Assembly: GCA_964565165.1 (NCBI GenBank)
Contig: CAZMDJ010000039.1
Location: 1-10,896 of the forward strand
Direction: 5' to 3'
Source of the DNA: ZLKRG08 sp964565165
GTDB taxonomy: Bacteria > Actinomycetota > Actinomycetes > Nanopelagicales > Nanopelagicaceae
DNA: 10,896 nt
The stretch's first letter is position 1. Every line of letters starts with the position of its first letter. This document shows positions 1-6,622 of this stretch, piece by piece. Both the position numbers and the translations under genes were made by a program. Below the pieces are notes generated by a model. That model saw nothing but the letters and a program-made list of their open reading frames with translations. It had not been told where the DNA came from and did no database searches.

Positions 1-996
1 GCTTTAGAAACCGCAAAGCGCAATACCGATGTTGTTATTCATAAGACTGGCACGCTAACAACTGGCCAGATGAAAGTTGTAACCGCAACTATTGTTCCTG
101 AAGCAGCTCAAGTACTTGGTGCATCATGGCAAGAGGTTGCAACAGAGAAAACTATTTTGGATTCTGCTGCATCAATTGAGTCACAGAACAATCATCCAAT
201 CGCAGAGGCAATTGTTCGTTTTGCAAAGATCGAACGTCCACTTAAAGTTTCTGATTTCCAAATTACTCCTGGTGCAGGAGCTGCAGGTCGCGTAAACCTT
301 GGGAGCCAATCTGCAATTGTTTTGATTGGGTCACCTGCCGCAGTTGCACATTCATCAATGGCATTTCATCCAAAGATTGCAAAAGCAATTGCAGATGCAG
401 AATCTCAAGGTTTATCAGTATCTGTTCTGGCATGGGAAGGCGTAGCGCTTGCTGTCTTTGCAGTTGGCGATTCAATTAAGCCAGATGCGCAGGCGGCAGT
501 TTCAGTAATGGCATCGCGTGGAATTAATGTTTGGCTACTTACCGGTGATCACGTAGATGTAGCGTTAAATACTGCGCACGCAGTTGGTATTCATGAAAAC
601 CATGTGGTCGCAGAAGCATCACCTGAAGCGAAGATTCAGCACATCAAGAAGCTGCAATCTGAAGGTAAGCAAGTATTAATGATTGGCGATGGTGTTAATG
701 ACGCTGCCGCCCTTGCTGCCGCTGATTTATCAATGGCGATGGGCACCGGCACCGATACTGCAATTGCAACTGCAGATATCACGCTGACCAACCCAGCACT
801 TAAATCAATTACTGATGCCCTCGATTTAGCTAAGAAAACTCTTAGCACCATCCGCGGCAATTTAACTTGGGCGCTTATCTATAACGTAATCGGAATTCCG
901 GTCGCTGCCTTAGGCTTGCTGCATCCAATGTATGGCGCTGGAGCAATGGCAATCTCTAGCTTGTTCGTAGTAACTAATTCGCTCCGTATTAAATAG
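1..996 (+). CDS. Copper-type P1B ATPase, C-terminal part (5' end outside window), catalytic Asp replaced by His
   Basis: The reading frame is open from base 1, so the first Met (base 70) is internal and the N-terminal metal-binding and early membrane segments lie upstream of the window. The visible 331 residues hold the phosphorylation loop, the nucleotide domain with the HP motif (about 193-198), TGDH (541-552), GDGVNDAAAL (685-714), and the last two membrane helices with YN and MAISS, which in this family line the Cu(+) site. Such pumps export Cu(+) across the inner membrane through an aspartyl-phosphate intermediate. Here that Asp is His: the motif reads HKTGTLT, with codon cat at 40-42. 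TGDH replaces the usual TGDN. The NDAA variant of NDAP is, as I recall, not rare in actinobacteria. The frame is otherwise intact and family-like. It could be an inactive or repurposed paralogue, or a base error at position 40. The family call is firm; activity is doubtful. Confidence 0.9.
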   Translation, partial: ALETAKRNTDVVIHKTGTLTTGQMKVVTATIVPEAAQVLGASWQEVATEKTILDSAASIESQNNHPIAEAIVRFAKIERPLKVSDFQITPGAGAAGRVNLGSQSAIVLIGSPAAVAHSSMAFHPKIAKAIADAESQGLSVSVLAWEGVALAVFAVGDSIKPDAQAAVSVMASRGINVWLLTGDHVDVALNTAHAVGIHENHVVAEASPEAKIQHIKKLQSEGKQVLMIGDGVNDAAALAAADLSMAMGTGTDTAIATADITLTNPALKSITDALDLAKKTLSTIRGNLTWALIYNVIGIPVAALGLLHPMYGAGAMAISSLFVVTNSLRIK

Positions 997-1015
997 TTAT
1001 CAAATAGCTAAAAGT

Positions 1016-1020
1016 AAGGA
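1016..1020 (+). promoter_or_regulatory. Ribosome binding site of trhA
   Basis: AAGGA lies six bases before the ATG at 1027 and supports that start. No clear promoter is visible in the 30-base gap, so translation from a message shared with the ATPase gene is likely. Confidence 0.65.
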
Positions 1021-1026
1021 TTAAAA

Positions 1027-1665
1027 ATGGCCGCTGAAAAGCCGAAGCTTCGCGGAATTATCCACGTTGTAATGTCCCCTGTTTCACTTGTTGCAGGTCT
1101 TGTAATGATCTCTGCAGCATCTGAACTTCGTGGCCGAATTACTCTGGGAATCTTTACCTTAACTGCAGTCACGCTCTTCACCTGTAGCGCGATTTATCAC
1201 CGCGTTAATTGGTCCGACAAATATCGTGGGCTATGGCGCCGCATTGATCATGCAAACATTCCGATTTTGATTGCAGGCACTTACACGCCATTTGCAGTAT
1301 TTCTACTTAATGATTCGCAAAGAAAGATTCTTCTTATTGCGGTTTGGGTCGGTGCGCTAACTACTGCATCCCTTCGAATTGTTTGGCTTAAAGCTCCACG
1401 ATGGTTATATGTAGCTGCCTACATCTTGCTTGGTTGGGCAGCACTTGCCTTTATCCCAACGTTCTATCGCAACGGTGGCGTTGCAGTCTTTTCATTAATT
1501 GTTTTGGGTGGTCTTTTCTATACCGCCGGCGGTGTTATCTATGCGCTCAAGAAACCTAATTTCAATGTTAATTGGTTTGGTTTTCACGAACTTTTCCACG
1601 CAGCAACAGCGGCGGCATTTATCTGCCACTTAATCGCTGCGGTTCTAACTGTTTATAGAGCTTAG
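1027..1665 (+). CDS. trhA: TrhA / hemolysin III family (PAQR) membrane protein
   Basis: A 212-residue, seven-helix membrane protein of the usual length for bacterial hemolysin III/YqfA. The PAQR signature residues are in place: S54 and H58 in SAIYH, D74 in RRIDHAN, and H187 and H191 in FHELFH near the last helix. These residues form the zinc site in PAQR structures. The bacterial members are linked to membrane lipid and fluidity homeostasis; the old hemolysin name reflects a heterologous phenotype. The ATG at 1027 has a good AAGGA six bases upstream. The gene follows the P-type ATPase by 30 bases on the same strand, so an operon is likely. Its stop codon overlaps the stop of the opposing zinc-ribbon gene. 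The family is sure; the exact biochemical role is not. Confidence 0.93.
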   Translation: MAAEKPKLRGIIHVVMSPVSLVAGLVMISAASELRGRITLGIFTLTAVTLFTCSAIYHRVNWSDKYRGLWRRIDHANIPILIAGTYTPFAVFLLNDSQRKILLIAVWVGALTTASLRIVWLKAPRWLYVAAYILLGWAALAFIPTFYRNGGVAVFSLIVLGGLFYTAGGVIYALKKPNFNVNWFGFHELFHAATAAAFICHLIAAVLTVYRA

Positions 1666-2012
1666 AAAATCAGGTCGTACCAGAGCGGACGAGTCGCAAT
1701 AACAATAATTGAGATTGCTCCAATTGCTACATGAAGAATTGGATCTGACCAAGGATCTTCTTTTTCTAACGGAAATGACTTTTCTGATTTACATCTTGGA
1801 CAAGTAATCGTTTTCTGGAAATTATATTTGCAGCCACAATCAAGGCATCGCAGAGTTGGGTCGGCAATTGCTGCCCTAAATTCTTCGGTAAATTCCTTCT
1901 GATTCTTTAATTTCCATTTGAGATATGTGAATCGATGAGCGCGCGGAGTAATAGGCGTCATGTTCTTCCAGATCATGTCTGATCTAGAATTTAGACGGAA
2001 GTCTCTACTCAT
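1662..2012 (-). CDS. Small zinc-ribbon protein with C-terminal membrane helix, unknown function
   Basis: A 116-residue protein I do not recognise as a named family. Residues 56-74 hold five cysteines: CLDCGC, then CPRC ten residues on, which fits a zinc ribbon (two CxxC knuckles). Residues about 92-107 are hydrophobic and probably form one membrane helix; the N-terminal half is basic and would then be cytoplasmic by the positive-inside rule. The ATG at 2010-2012 has no Shine-Dalgarno at normal spacing but sits seven bases after a TAACCT -10 box, consistent with leaderless expression. Met18 has GGAAG just upstream and is an alternative start. The gene overlaps the end of trhA tail to tail (bases TTAG) and is divergent from the MFS gene. 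The ribbon supports a real gene; function is open. Confidence 0.75.
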   Translation of the reverse strand: MSRDFRLNSRSDMIWKNMTPITPRAHRFTYLKWKLKNQKEFTEEFRAAIADPTLRCLDCGCKYNFQKTITCPRCKSEKSFPLEKEDPWSDPILHVAIGAISIIVIATRPLWYDLIF

Positions 2013-2019
2013 GGCGAAT

Positions 2020-2025
2020 AGGTTA
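2020..2025 (-). promoter_or_regulatory. Putative -10 element of the zinc-ribbon gene, leaderless
   Basis: TAACCT fits TANNNT and is followed by seven bases and then the ATG, so transcription would begin at or next to the start codon. No good -35 is seen; at 17-base spacing the hexamer is TAACTT (2043-2048), which overlaps the opposing MFS -10. Confidence 0.5.
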
Positions 2026-2046
2026 CCTTTTTAGGTATTCAAAAGT

Positions 2047-2052
2047 TAGACT
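2047..2052 (+). promoter_or_regulatory. Putative -10 element of the MFS gene, leaderless
   Basis: TAGACT fits TANNNT and is followed by six bases and then the ATG at 2059. No Shine-Dalgarno precedes that ATG. At 17-base spacing the -35 hexamer would be TACCTT (2024-2029), within the opposing promoter. Confidence 0.5.
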
Positions 2053-2058
2053 TCCCGA

Positions 2059-3234
2059 ATGCGAGGACTGGGCAGAGATTTTAATTTTCTATTAGCCGCA
2101 CGTGGAATAAGCGTGATTGGCGATGAAGCAGCCCTAATTGCCCTGATATTTAAGGTTAAATCGCATGGTTCTTGGGCGACCGCTGCTCTCCTAGCCGGAA
2201 CCAGTATCGCCGTAATGCTTACATCTACATGGATCGGCAAAATGGTCGATAAGAATTCGGTAAAAAAGATTCTAATTATTACTTCAGCACTTCAAGCTTT
2301 AGTTTGTTTTGCGCTTCTATATTCGAATCTCTACACCGCAATTGCACTAAATATTCTTCTAGGAATTGGTCAAGCGACCGTAATGTCCGCAACGGGAGCA
2401 TGGACACCAACCCTTGTTTCATCTGAAAACTTAAGCAAAGCATTTGGCCAGATGCAGATAGTTTTCAACATCGCTGCATTGGCAGGTTACGGAATTGGCG
2501 GACTCTTAGTTGGGAAAGCTGGCATTAATCAAGCTTTAGCTCTTGATGCGATTTCTTTTCTGCTACTGATTCCGATGTTACTAGCAATGAAAACGGACAG
2601 AGTTGGTAATCCTGTTTTAAATGAGCACGGCAAGATGCATGGCGGTTTCAAGATAGTTCGAGAAAGCGCCGCTCTGCGAAATATCGCAATCATGCTTACT
2701 GCATTTATTACTTTGCTTGGAATGTTTATGCCGTTGGAAGTTTTCTTAACGACCAACATTCTTGGTGCTGGAGCATTTGGCTACGGCGTAATAAATATGA
2801 TCTGGGCAGGTTCATTAGCAGTTGGCGCAATTCTCATTACAAAAGTTTTAAAACCTAATTGGGGTTATGCAAAGCCGGCGCTACTTTCTTCATTCCTTGC
2901 AGGTATTTCTTTAATATTTATCGGCTTTGCACCTAACCTAGTTTTCCTTGGCGCAGTCATGGCAGTTACCGGCATCATCGTTTCGGCATTCAATATTTTC
3001 TTCGGTCCGCTAATCGTTAACAACGCCGTGGAATCCGAACTTGGACGCGTTAATTCGACCATTGGCGCTCTAAATTCGGCTGGCACCGTTGTCGGCATGG
3101 CTGTAGGTGGAATTCTCGGCAACATATTCTCAGTCCGAATCGTGATTGCCGCTGCAGGAGCGCTAGCTGCAATTAGCTTGTTATTTACTGGCCGTGGATT
3201 GATGGCTGCAGAAAAGAAAAAAGGTTCTGAATAA
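2059..3234 (+). CDS. MFS transporter, probable exporter (MFS_3/EntS-like)
   Basis: A 391-residue protein of about twelve membrane helices, the normal size for a compact major facilitator transporter. The first helix begins at the RGISVIGDEAAL stretch (residues 15-26), typical of the MFS_3/EntS-like exporter group. The loop between helices 2 and 3 carries a motif-A relative, GKMVDKNSVKK (residues 60-70), with the conserved Asp at 64. Such proteins use the proton gradient to export small molecules or drugs; the substrate cannot be read from sequence. The ATG at 2059 has no ribosome binding site but a -10 box six bases upstream, so a leaderless message is likely. The last codons form the left arm of a transcription terminator. 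The gene is divergent from the zinc-ribbon gene with 46 bases between starts. Confidence 0.9.
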   Translation: MRGLGRDFNFLLAARGISVIGDEAALIALIFKVKSHGSWATAALLAGTSIAVMLTSTWIGKMVDKNSVKKILIITSALQALVCFALLYSNLYTAIALNILLGIGQATVMSATGAWTPTLVSSENLSKAFGQMQIVFNIAALAGYGIGGLLVGKAGINQALALDAISFLLLIPMLLAMKTDRVGNPVLNEHGKMHGGFKIVRESAALRNIAIMLTAFITLLGMFMPLEVFLTTNILGAGAFGYGVINMIWAGSLAVGAILITKVLKPNWGYAKPALLSSFLAGISLIFIGFAPNLVFLGAVMAVTGIIVSAFNIFFGPLIVNNAVESELGRVNSTIGALNSAGTVVGMAVGGILGNIFSVRIVIAAAGALAAISLLFTGRGLMAAEKKKGSE

Positions 3235-3246
3235 TCAGAACCTTTT
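3219..3246. terminator. Bidirectional terminator spanning the MFS stop codon
   Basis: A perfect 12-bp stem, aaaaggttctga and its complement, closes a four-base loop (ataa, 3231-3234). The loop contains most of the TAA stop of the MFS gene. Downstream T-rich tracts exist in both directions: short on the plus strand, and a longer one (ccttttttctttt) on the minus strand after the tRNA. It probably ends both transcripts. Confidence 0.85.
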
Positions 3247-3249
3247 AAT

Positions 3250-3326
3250 TGGTAGCGGGGACAGGATTTGAACCTATGACCTCTGGGTTATGAGCCCAGC
3301 GAGCTACCGAGCTGCTCCACCCCGCG
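3250..3326 (-). tRNA. Initiator tRNA-fMet (anticodon CAT)
   Basis: The 77 bases fold into a full cloverleaf. The anticodon loop is CTCATAA on a CTGGG/CCCAG stem, giving the three consecutive G:C pairs that mark initiator tRNAs. Base 1 (C) faces T at position 72, the unpaired end that allows formylation and keeps the tRNA off EF-Tu. The T arm reads GGTTCAAATCC. CCA is encoded at 3250-3252. This tRNA starts protein synthesis. It has its own promoter candidate and is followed by a strong hairpin terminator, so it appears to be a single-gene unit. Confidence 0.97.
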
Positions 3327-3338
3327 TCGGTAAACCCA

Positions 3339-3366
3339 ACTTTAGTGGAGCAACTAGTTAATTCAA
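3339..3366 (-). promoter_or_regulatory. Promoter of the initiator tRNA gene
   Basis: TTGAAT (3361-3366) and TAAAGT (3339-3344) are 16 bases apart on the minus strand. Transcription would start near 3332, a few bases before the tRNA 5' end. The -35 overlaps the T-tract of the UPF0182 terminator. Confidence 0.55.
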
Positions 3367-3386
3367 AATCGGCCGTAATAAGCCGA
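3365..3386 (-). terminator. Possible terminator of the UPF0182 gene
   Basis: On the minus strand TCGGC, an eight-base loop and GCCGA are followed by TTTTG, 15 bases after the UPF0182 stop. The stem has only five pairs and the T-tract four bases, so it is weak; some read-through into the tRNA is possible. Confidence 0.45.
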
Positions 3387-3400
3387 GATTAAATTAAGAA

Positions 3401-6295
3401 TTACTTCTTATTTTGCGCTGAAATCGCAGCGTTAATTGCTGACTTCAAACGATCTTGCGCTTTTCCATATGCAGTGAAATCGCCCTTTGCAAGCGCTCTC
3501 TGTGCATCTGCAAGAGCTTGCTTTGCGCTACTTAACGCTGCAGCAACTGATTGCGATGAAGTATTTGTAGAACTTCCACCAGTTGATTGACCAGTAGAAC
3601 TTGTTCCGGAATTTCCGCCGAATACTTGATCAAGTGCGCCCTTCAAATTGTCATCAAATCCAATTTGATCACCGAATGAAACAAGCACCTTTTGTAGCAA
3701 TGGATATGACGCTGTGTTTGAAGTTGCGCGAACATAAACCGGTTGTACATAAAGTAGACCGCCGCCAACAGGAAGCGTTAACAAGTTACCAAGTACTACA
3801 TCAGAACCGCCTTGGCGAAGAAGTGACAACGTAGTTGCTACTTCTGGTTTCGCTTCGAAGTTCGATGCAACCTGTGTAGGTCCTGGAATATTTGTACTAC
3901 GTGGCAACTGCAGCACAGTAATCTTTCCGTAATCCTTACCTGGCGCTGCATTTACCGCTGCGAATGCAGATAAGTTTTCACGACCACCACGAGGAACAAA
4001 TGGTGTAGTCAACATAAAGTCTTCTGTTGCTGCTCCTGGTAATTGCATTGTTGAGTAATAAGGAGGCTGGTTAGCAATGTTGCCACCGAATGTTGAAGGA
4101 TCCTTAGGTACGCGCCAGAAATCCTGACCGCCATAGAACGCGTTCGCTGTCTTTACGTGATACGCAGACAAAATATCGCGCTGAACTTTGAAGATATCTT
4201 CTGGGTAACGTAAGTGCGCCATCAGAGCCTTTGAAATCGCGCTCTTTGGCTTTACAACTCCTGGATATGCCTTTGTCCAAGTCTTCAAAACTGCATCCTG
4301 CGCATCCCATGCATACAAAGTCACGGTGCCGTCATATGCATCAACGGTCGCCTTAACTGAGTTACGGATGTAGTTAATGGTCTTATCGCTCTGCGCAGTT
4401 ACAGAGTTGGAATTAGCTGTTAGCGCATCATTTGTAGCGCCAGAAAGCGTTGTTTTATGCGCATATGGATAACCTGCTGATGTTGTGTATCCATCAATAA
4501 TCCACTGAATCTTGCCATCGACAACCGCAGGGTATGGATCGCCATCAAGAGTTAACCATGGCGCAACCTTTGCCACGCGATCACGAGGATTACGGTTGAA
4601 GAGAATCTTCGACTTTGAGTTAATCAAGTTAGAGAGCAAGATGCGCTGTTCTTGATACTTAATTGTGAACACTAAACGGTTAAATAGATTGCCCATCGGA
4701 ACGCCGCCCTTACCTGCGTAAGTGGTGTTCTTCTGGCCGTTTGCTGAGGTGTCATCTGGATAATCGAATTCAACATCGGTCTTTGAGGTGCCACCGATGA
4801 TTGAGTAATCTGGAACGTTCTCGCCGAAGTAAACGCGTGGTTCGAACTTACCAAGACCTGATGTCGGAGGTAGATCGCCAACTAAGAAGTTTGGCTTTCC
4901 ATCTGCATCAACGGTATTTCCGTAAGCTGCTACGAAACCGAAACCGTGTGTGTAAACCAAGTGGTCGTTAATCCAGTTACGGCTTGGGTTACCTTCGATA
5001 TTTAATTCACGAACTGCAACGACAGCATCGCGCTGAGTGTTATTGATTTGGTAATGATCAATATCTAATGTGTCAGCGAACATGTAATAAGGCTTGATCT
5101 GCTGTAGCTGACGGAAAGTCGCTGATAGCACGTTTGGATCCATCAAGCGGATATTTGCAATGGTATTTGCATCATCAGATAACTGACCGGCAGTTGCATT
5201 TGCAGTTGCGTCGTAATCTTTAACGATTACATTGTTAAGTCCAAATGCCGCACGAGTCGCATCAATATTGCGCTGAATATACGGCGCTTCTTTATTTGAT
5301 TCTGATGGCTTTACCTGGAACTGCTGAATTGCAGCTGGATAAATAGTTTCGATAATCAAAGCCGAAACGAGAAGTAAGCCGATTCCAAGAACAGGTAGCG
5401 ACCAAGATTTGCGGACAATGTTTGCGAAGAAGAGACCCGCACAAACCACTGCAATTCCAGCCAAAATCGCCTTTGCCGGAAGAAGTGCATTTACATCTGT
5501 ATAGGTAAGACCGGTAATTAACTTGCCCTGCTTTAGACCAAGTGCGTAACGATCCATCCAATATGCCGCAGCCTTAGTTAAAACAATAAGTCCAAGCAGA
5601 ATCGAAAGTTGAATCTGCGCTGCCCCAGTTGTGCCGCCCTTCTGGCCCGGAACTGGAATACGTAGCGCTGAATATAGATAGTGCACTACAACGGCTGCGA
5701 TCAGTGCAAAGACCAGAGTTGTAGTCGCCCAACCAATTACTGATTGATAAATCGGCAACTTAAATGCAAAGAATGAAATATCTAAACCAAATTGCGGATC
5801 TTTAACTCCGAATTCAGTTGAATTCTTAAATTGCAACCAGCTAGACCAAAGCGGAGTCGCTGCAGAGCCGCCCATATAAAAGACCACAGCGAAAATTCCA
5901 AATGCAAAGATGCGCTTCTTTGGTTCGATCTGTGAACGGTAACGTTCTAAATTATCTGCTTCGACCGCCATCGGCGCATAAACCGGACGATTTCGGTATG
6001 CAATAAATACGTTTAGCGAAACGATAAGTGCAGTAACAAAACCAACAACCAAGAAGAGCCAGACCTTGGTAAATAAAGTTGTCTGCCAGACTGATTGATA
6101 GCCAACAGATTTAAACCAGAGTAGGTCGGCATAGAAAGAGCTGATCGAAACCAAGATTCCGCCAGCGATCGCCAGAACAATTAGTGTGATTGCCAGCGGA
6201 CTGCGACGAATCTTCTGCGCCTCGCGACCCAGGTTATTTCCGAAGTTATTGCCAAAATTGCTTCCGAAGTTATTTCCGAAGTTATTAAATGACAT
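3401..6295 (-). CDS. UPF0182 family large membrane protein
   Basis: At 964 residues this matches UPF0182 (COG1615), found mainly in Actinobacteria and some other bacteria. About seven membrane helices lie in the first 320 residues (near 34-55, 75-98, 129-146, 176-207, 228-247, 272-292, 300-318). They are followed by the conserved stretch EAPYIQRNIDATRAAFG and a roughly 500-residue domain probably outside the cell. A Ser/Thr/Gly-rich linker (about 890-915) leads to an Ala-rich helical tail with the family's GDFTAYG pattern. The molecular function is unknown. The N-terminus has five asparagine-rich tetrapeptide repeats (residues 4-23), which I do not recall as part of the family core. The ATG has AAGGA five bases upstream. 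It follows a 55-aa membrane protein gene by 54 bases, so the two are likely co-transcribed. Confidence 0.95.
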   Translation of the reverse strand: MSFNNFGNNFGSNFGNNFGNNLGREAQKIRRSPLAITLIVLAIAGGILVSISSFYADLLWFKSVGYQSVWQTTLFTKVWLFLVVGFVTALIVSLNVFIAYRNRPVYAPMAVEADNLERYRSQIEPKKRIFAFGIFAVVFYMGGSAATPLWSSWLQFKNSTEFGVKDPQFGLDISFFAFKLPIYQSVIGWATTTLVFALIAAVVVHYLYSALRIPVPGQKGGTTGAAQIQLSILLGLIVLTKAAAYWMDRYALGLKQGKLITGLTYTDVNALLPAKAILAGIAVVCAGLFFANIVRKSWSLPVLGIGLLLVSALIIETIYPAAIQQFQVKPSESNKEAPYIQRNIDATRAAFGLNNVIVKDYDATANATAGQLSDDANTIANIRLMDPNVLSATFRQLQQIKPYYMFADTLDIDHYQINNTQRDAVVAVRELNIEGNPSRNWINDHLVYTHGFGFVAAYGNTVDADGKPNFLVGDLPPTSGLGKFEPRVYFGENVPDYSIIGGTSKTDVEFDYPDDTSANGQKNTTYAGKGGVPMGNLFNRLVFTIKYQEQRILLSNLINSKSKILFNRNPRDRVAKVAPWLTLDGDPYPAVVDGKIQWIIDGYTTSAGYPYAHKTTLSGATNDALTANSNSVTAQSDKTINYIRNSVKATVDAYDGTVTLYAWDAQDAVLKTWTKAYPGVVKPKSAISKALMAHLRYPEDIFKVQRDILSAYHVKTANAFYGGQDFWRVPKDPSTFGGNIANQPPYYSTMQLPGAATEDFMLTTPFVPRGGRENLSAFAAVNAAPGKDYGKITVLQLPRSTNIPGPTQVASNFEAKPEVATTLSLLRQGGSDVVLGNLLTLPVGGGLLYVQPVYVRATSNTASYPLLQKVLVSFGDQIGFDDNLKGALDQVFGGNSGTSSTGQSTGGSSTNTSSQSVAAALSSAKQALADAQRALAKGDFTAYGKAQDRLKSAINAAISAQNKK
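6227..6286 (-). repeat. In-frame 12-base tandem repeat coding for NNFG units
   Basis: Five 12-base units encode NNFG, NNFG, SNFG, NNFG and NNLG (UPF0182 residues 4-23). Two of the units (6234-6245 and 6270-6281) are identical. Units of 12 bases keep the frame, so copy number could vary without breaking the gene. The segment is predicted to be cytoplasmic and disordered. Confidence 0.8.
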
Positions 6296-6300
6296 TTCTA

Positions 6301-6305
6301 TCCTT
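6301..6305 (-). promoter_or_regulatory. Ribosome binding site of the UPF0182 gene
   Basis: AAGGA on the minus strand, five bases before the ATG at 6293-6295. It fixes the start ahead of the NNFG repeats and shows this gene is translated from a leadered message, unlike the small gene upstream. Confidence 0.7.
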
Positions 6306-6349
6306 TTTCTTGGTTTACTTAGTTTTAGGTTCTATTACCTATTAGAAAA

Positions 6350-6517
6350 TTATTTGCGGAAAGCGTTCTGGAACTTTTCAAATGCATCTGTAGAACGCAG
6401 AGTGTCGTTGTCGTATTTGGTCTTAAATTTAGAGACCCAGACTGCATAACCGAGTGCGCCAATAAGACCTACGGCGGGAACGATCCACCAGATAAGAGCT
6501 GCTGCGGCTGCGGACAT
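6350..6517 (-). CDS. 55-residue single-pass membrane protein, unknown function
   Basis: A short open frame reading MSAAAAALIWWIVP and ending NAFRK. Residues about 7-28 form one hydrophobic helix with a WW near its outer end. The following KFKTK is basic, which predicts an outside N-terminus and a cytoplasmic tail. The tail ends with an amphipathic FEKFQNAFRK pattern. From memory, comparable short proteins of this plan are common in Actinobacteria, but I cannot name a family. The ATG (6515-6517) lacks a Shine-Dalgarno but follows a TAAACT -10 box by seven bases, so a leaderless start is likely. The UPF0182 gene begins 54 bases downstream with its own ribosome binding site, suggesting a two-gene operon and perhaps a shared membrane role. 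Coding is supported by the start context, protein character and placement. Confidence 0.78.
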   Translation of the reverse strand: MSAAAAALIWWIVPAVGLIGALGYAVWVSKFKTKYDNDTLRSTDAFEKFQNAFRK

Positions 6518-6524
6518 GTTGGTT

Positions 6525-6530
6525 AGTTTA
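6525..6530 (-). promoter_or_regulatory. Putative -10 element of the 55-aa gene / UPF0182 operon, leaderless
   Basis: TAAACT fits TANNNT with exactly seven bases to the ATG. No convincing -35 is present at 16-18 bases upstream. Confidence 0.5.
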
Positions 6531-6605
6531 TTGAACTTGGCTGGGAATACAGAAACGCGTCCGGCGGTTAGGCTTATTACACAGGGAGAAATCCAGGCAG
6601 TTCAC

Positions 6606-6612
6606 AGAAAGG
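6606..6612 (+). promoter_or_regulatory. Likely ribosome binding site of the DUF2342 gene
   Basis: AGAAAGG lies ten bases before the ATG at 6623, slightly long spacing. A TAGGCT at 6569-6574 is a possible -10 and would give a leader of about 40 bases; that part is weak. Confidence 0.45.
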
Positions 6613-6622
6613 CAGGCCCTAG

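Noticed and set aside
92..475. Short frames on both strands over the ATPase gene
   Set aside because: All overlap the clear ATPase reading frame and are Gln/Leu-rich without motifs.
685..714. GDGVNDAAAL in place of GDGVNDAPAL as a further sign of ATPase decay
   Set aside because: As I recall, the Ala variant occurs in many actinobacterial P1B ATPases, so it is not evidence of inactivity by itself.
6186..6449. Plus-strand open frame of 87 codons with a PKLLPKLF-like repeat
   Set aside because: It is the reverse complement of the NNFG repeat of UPF0182 and of the 55-aa gene; no start signal or family resemblance.
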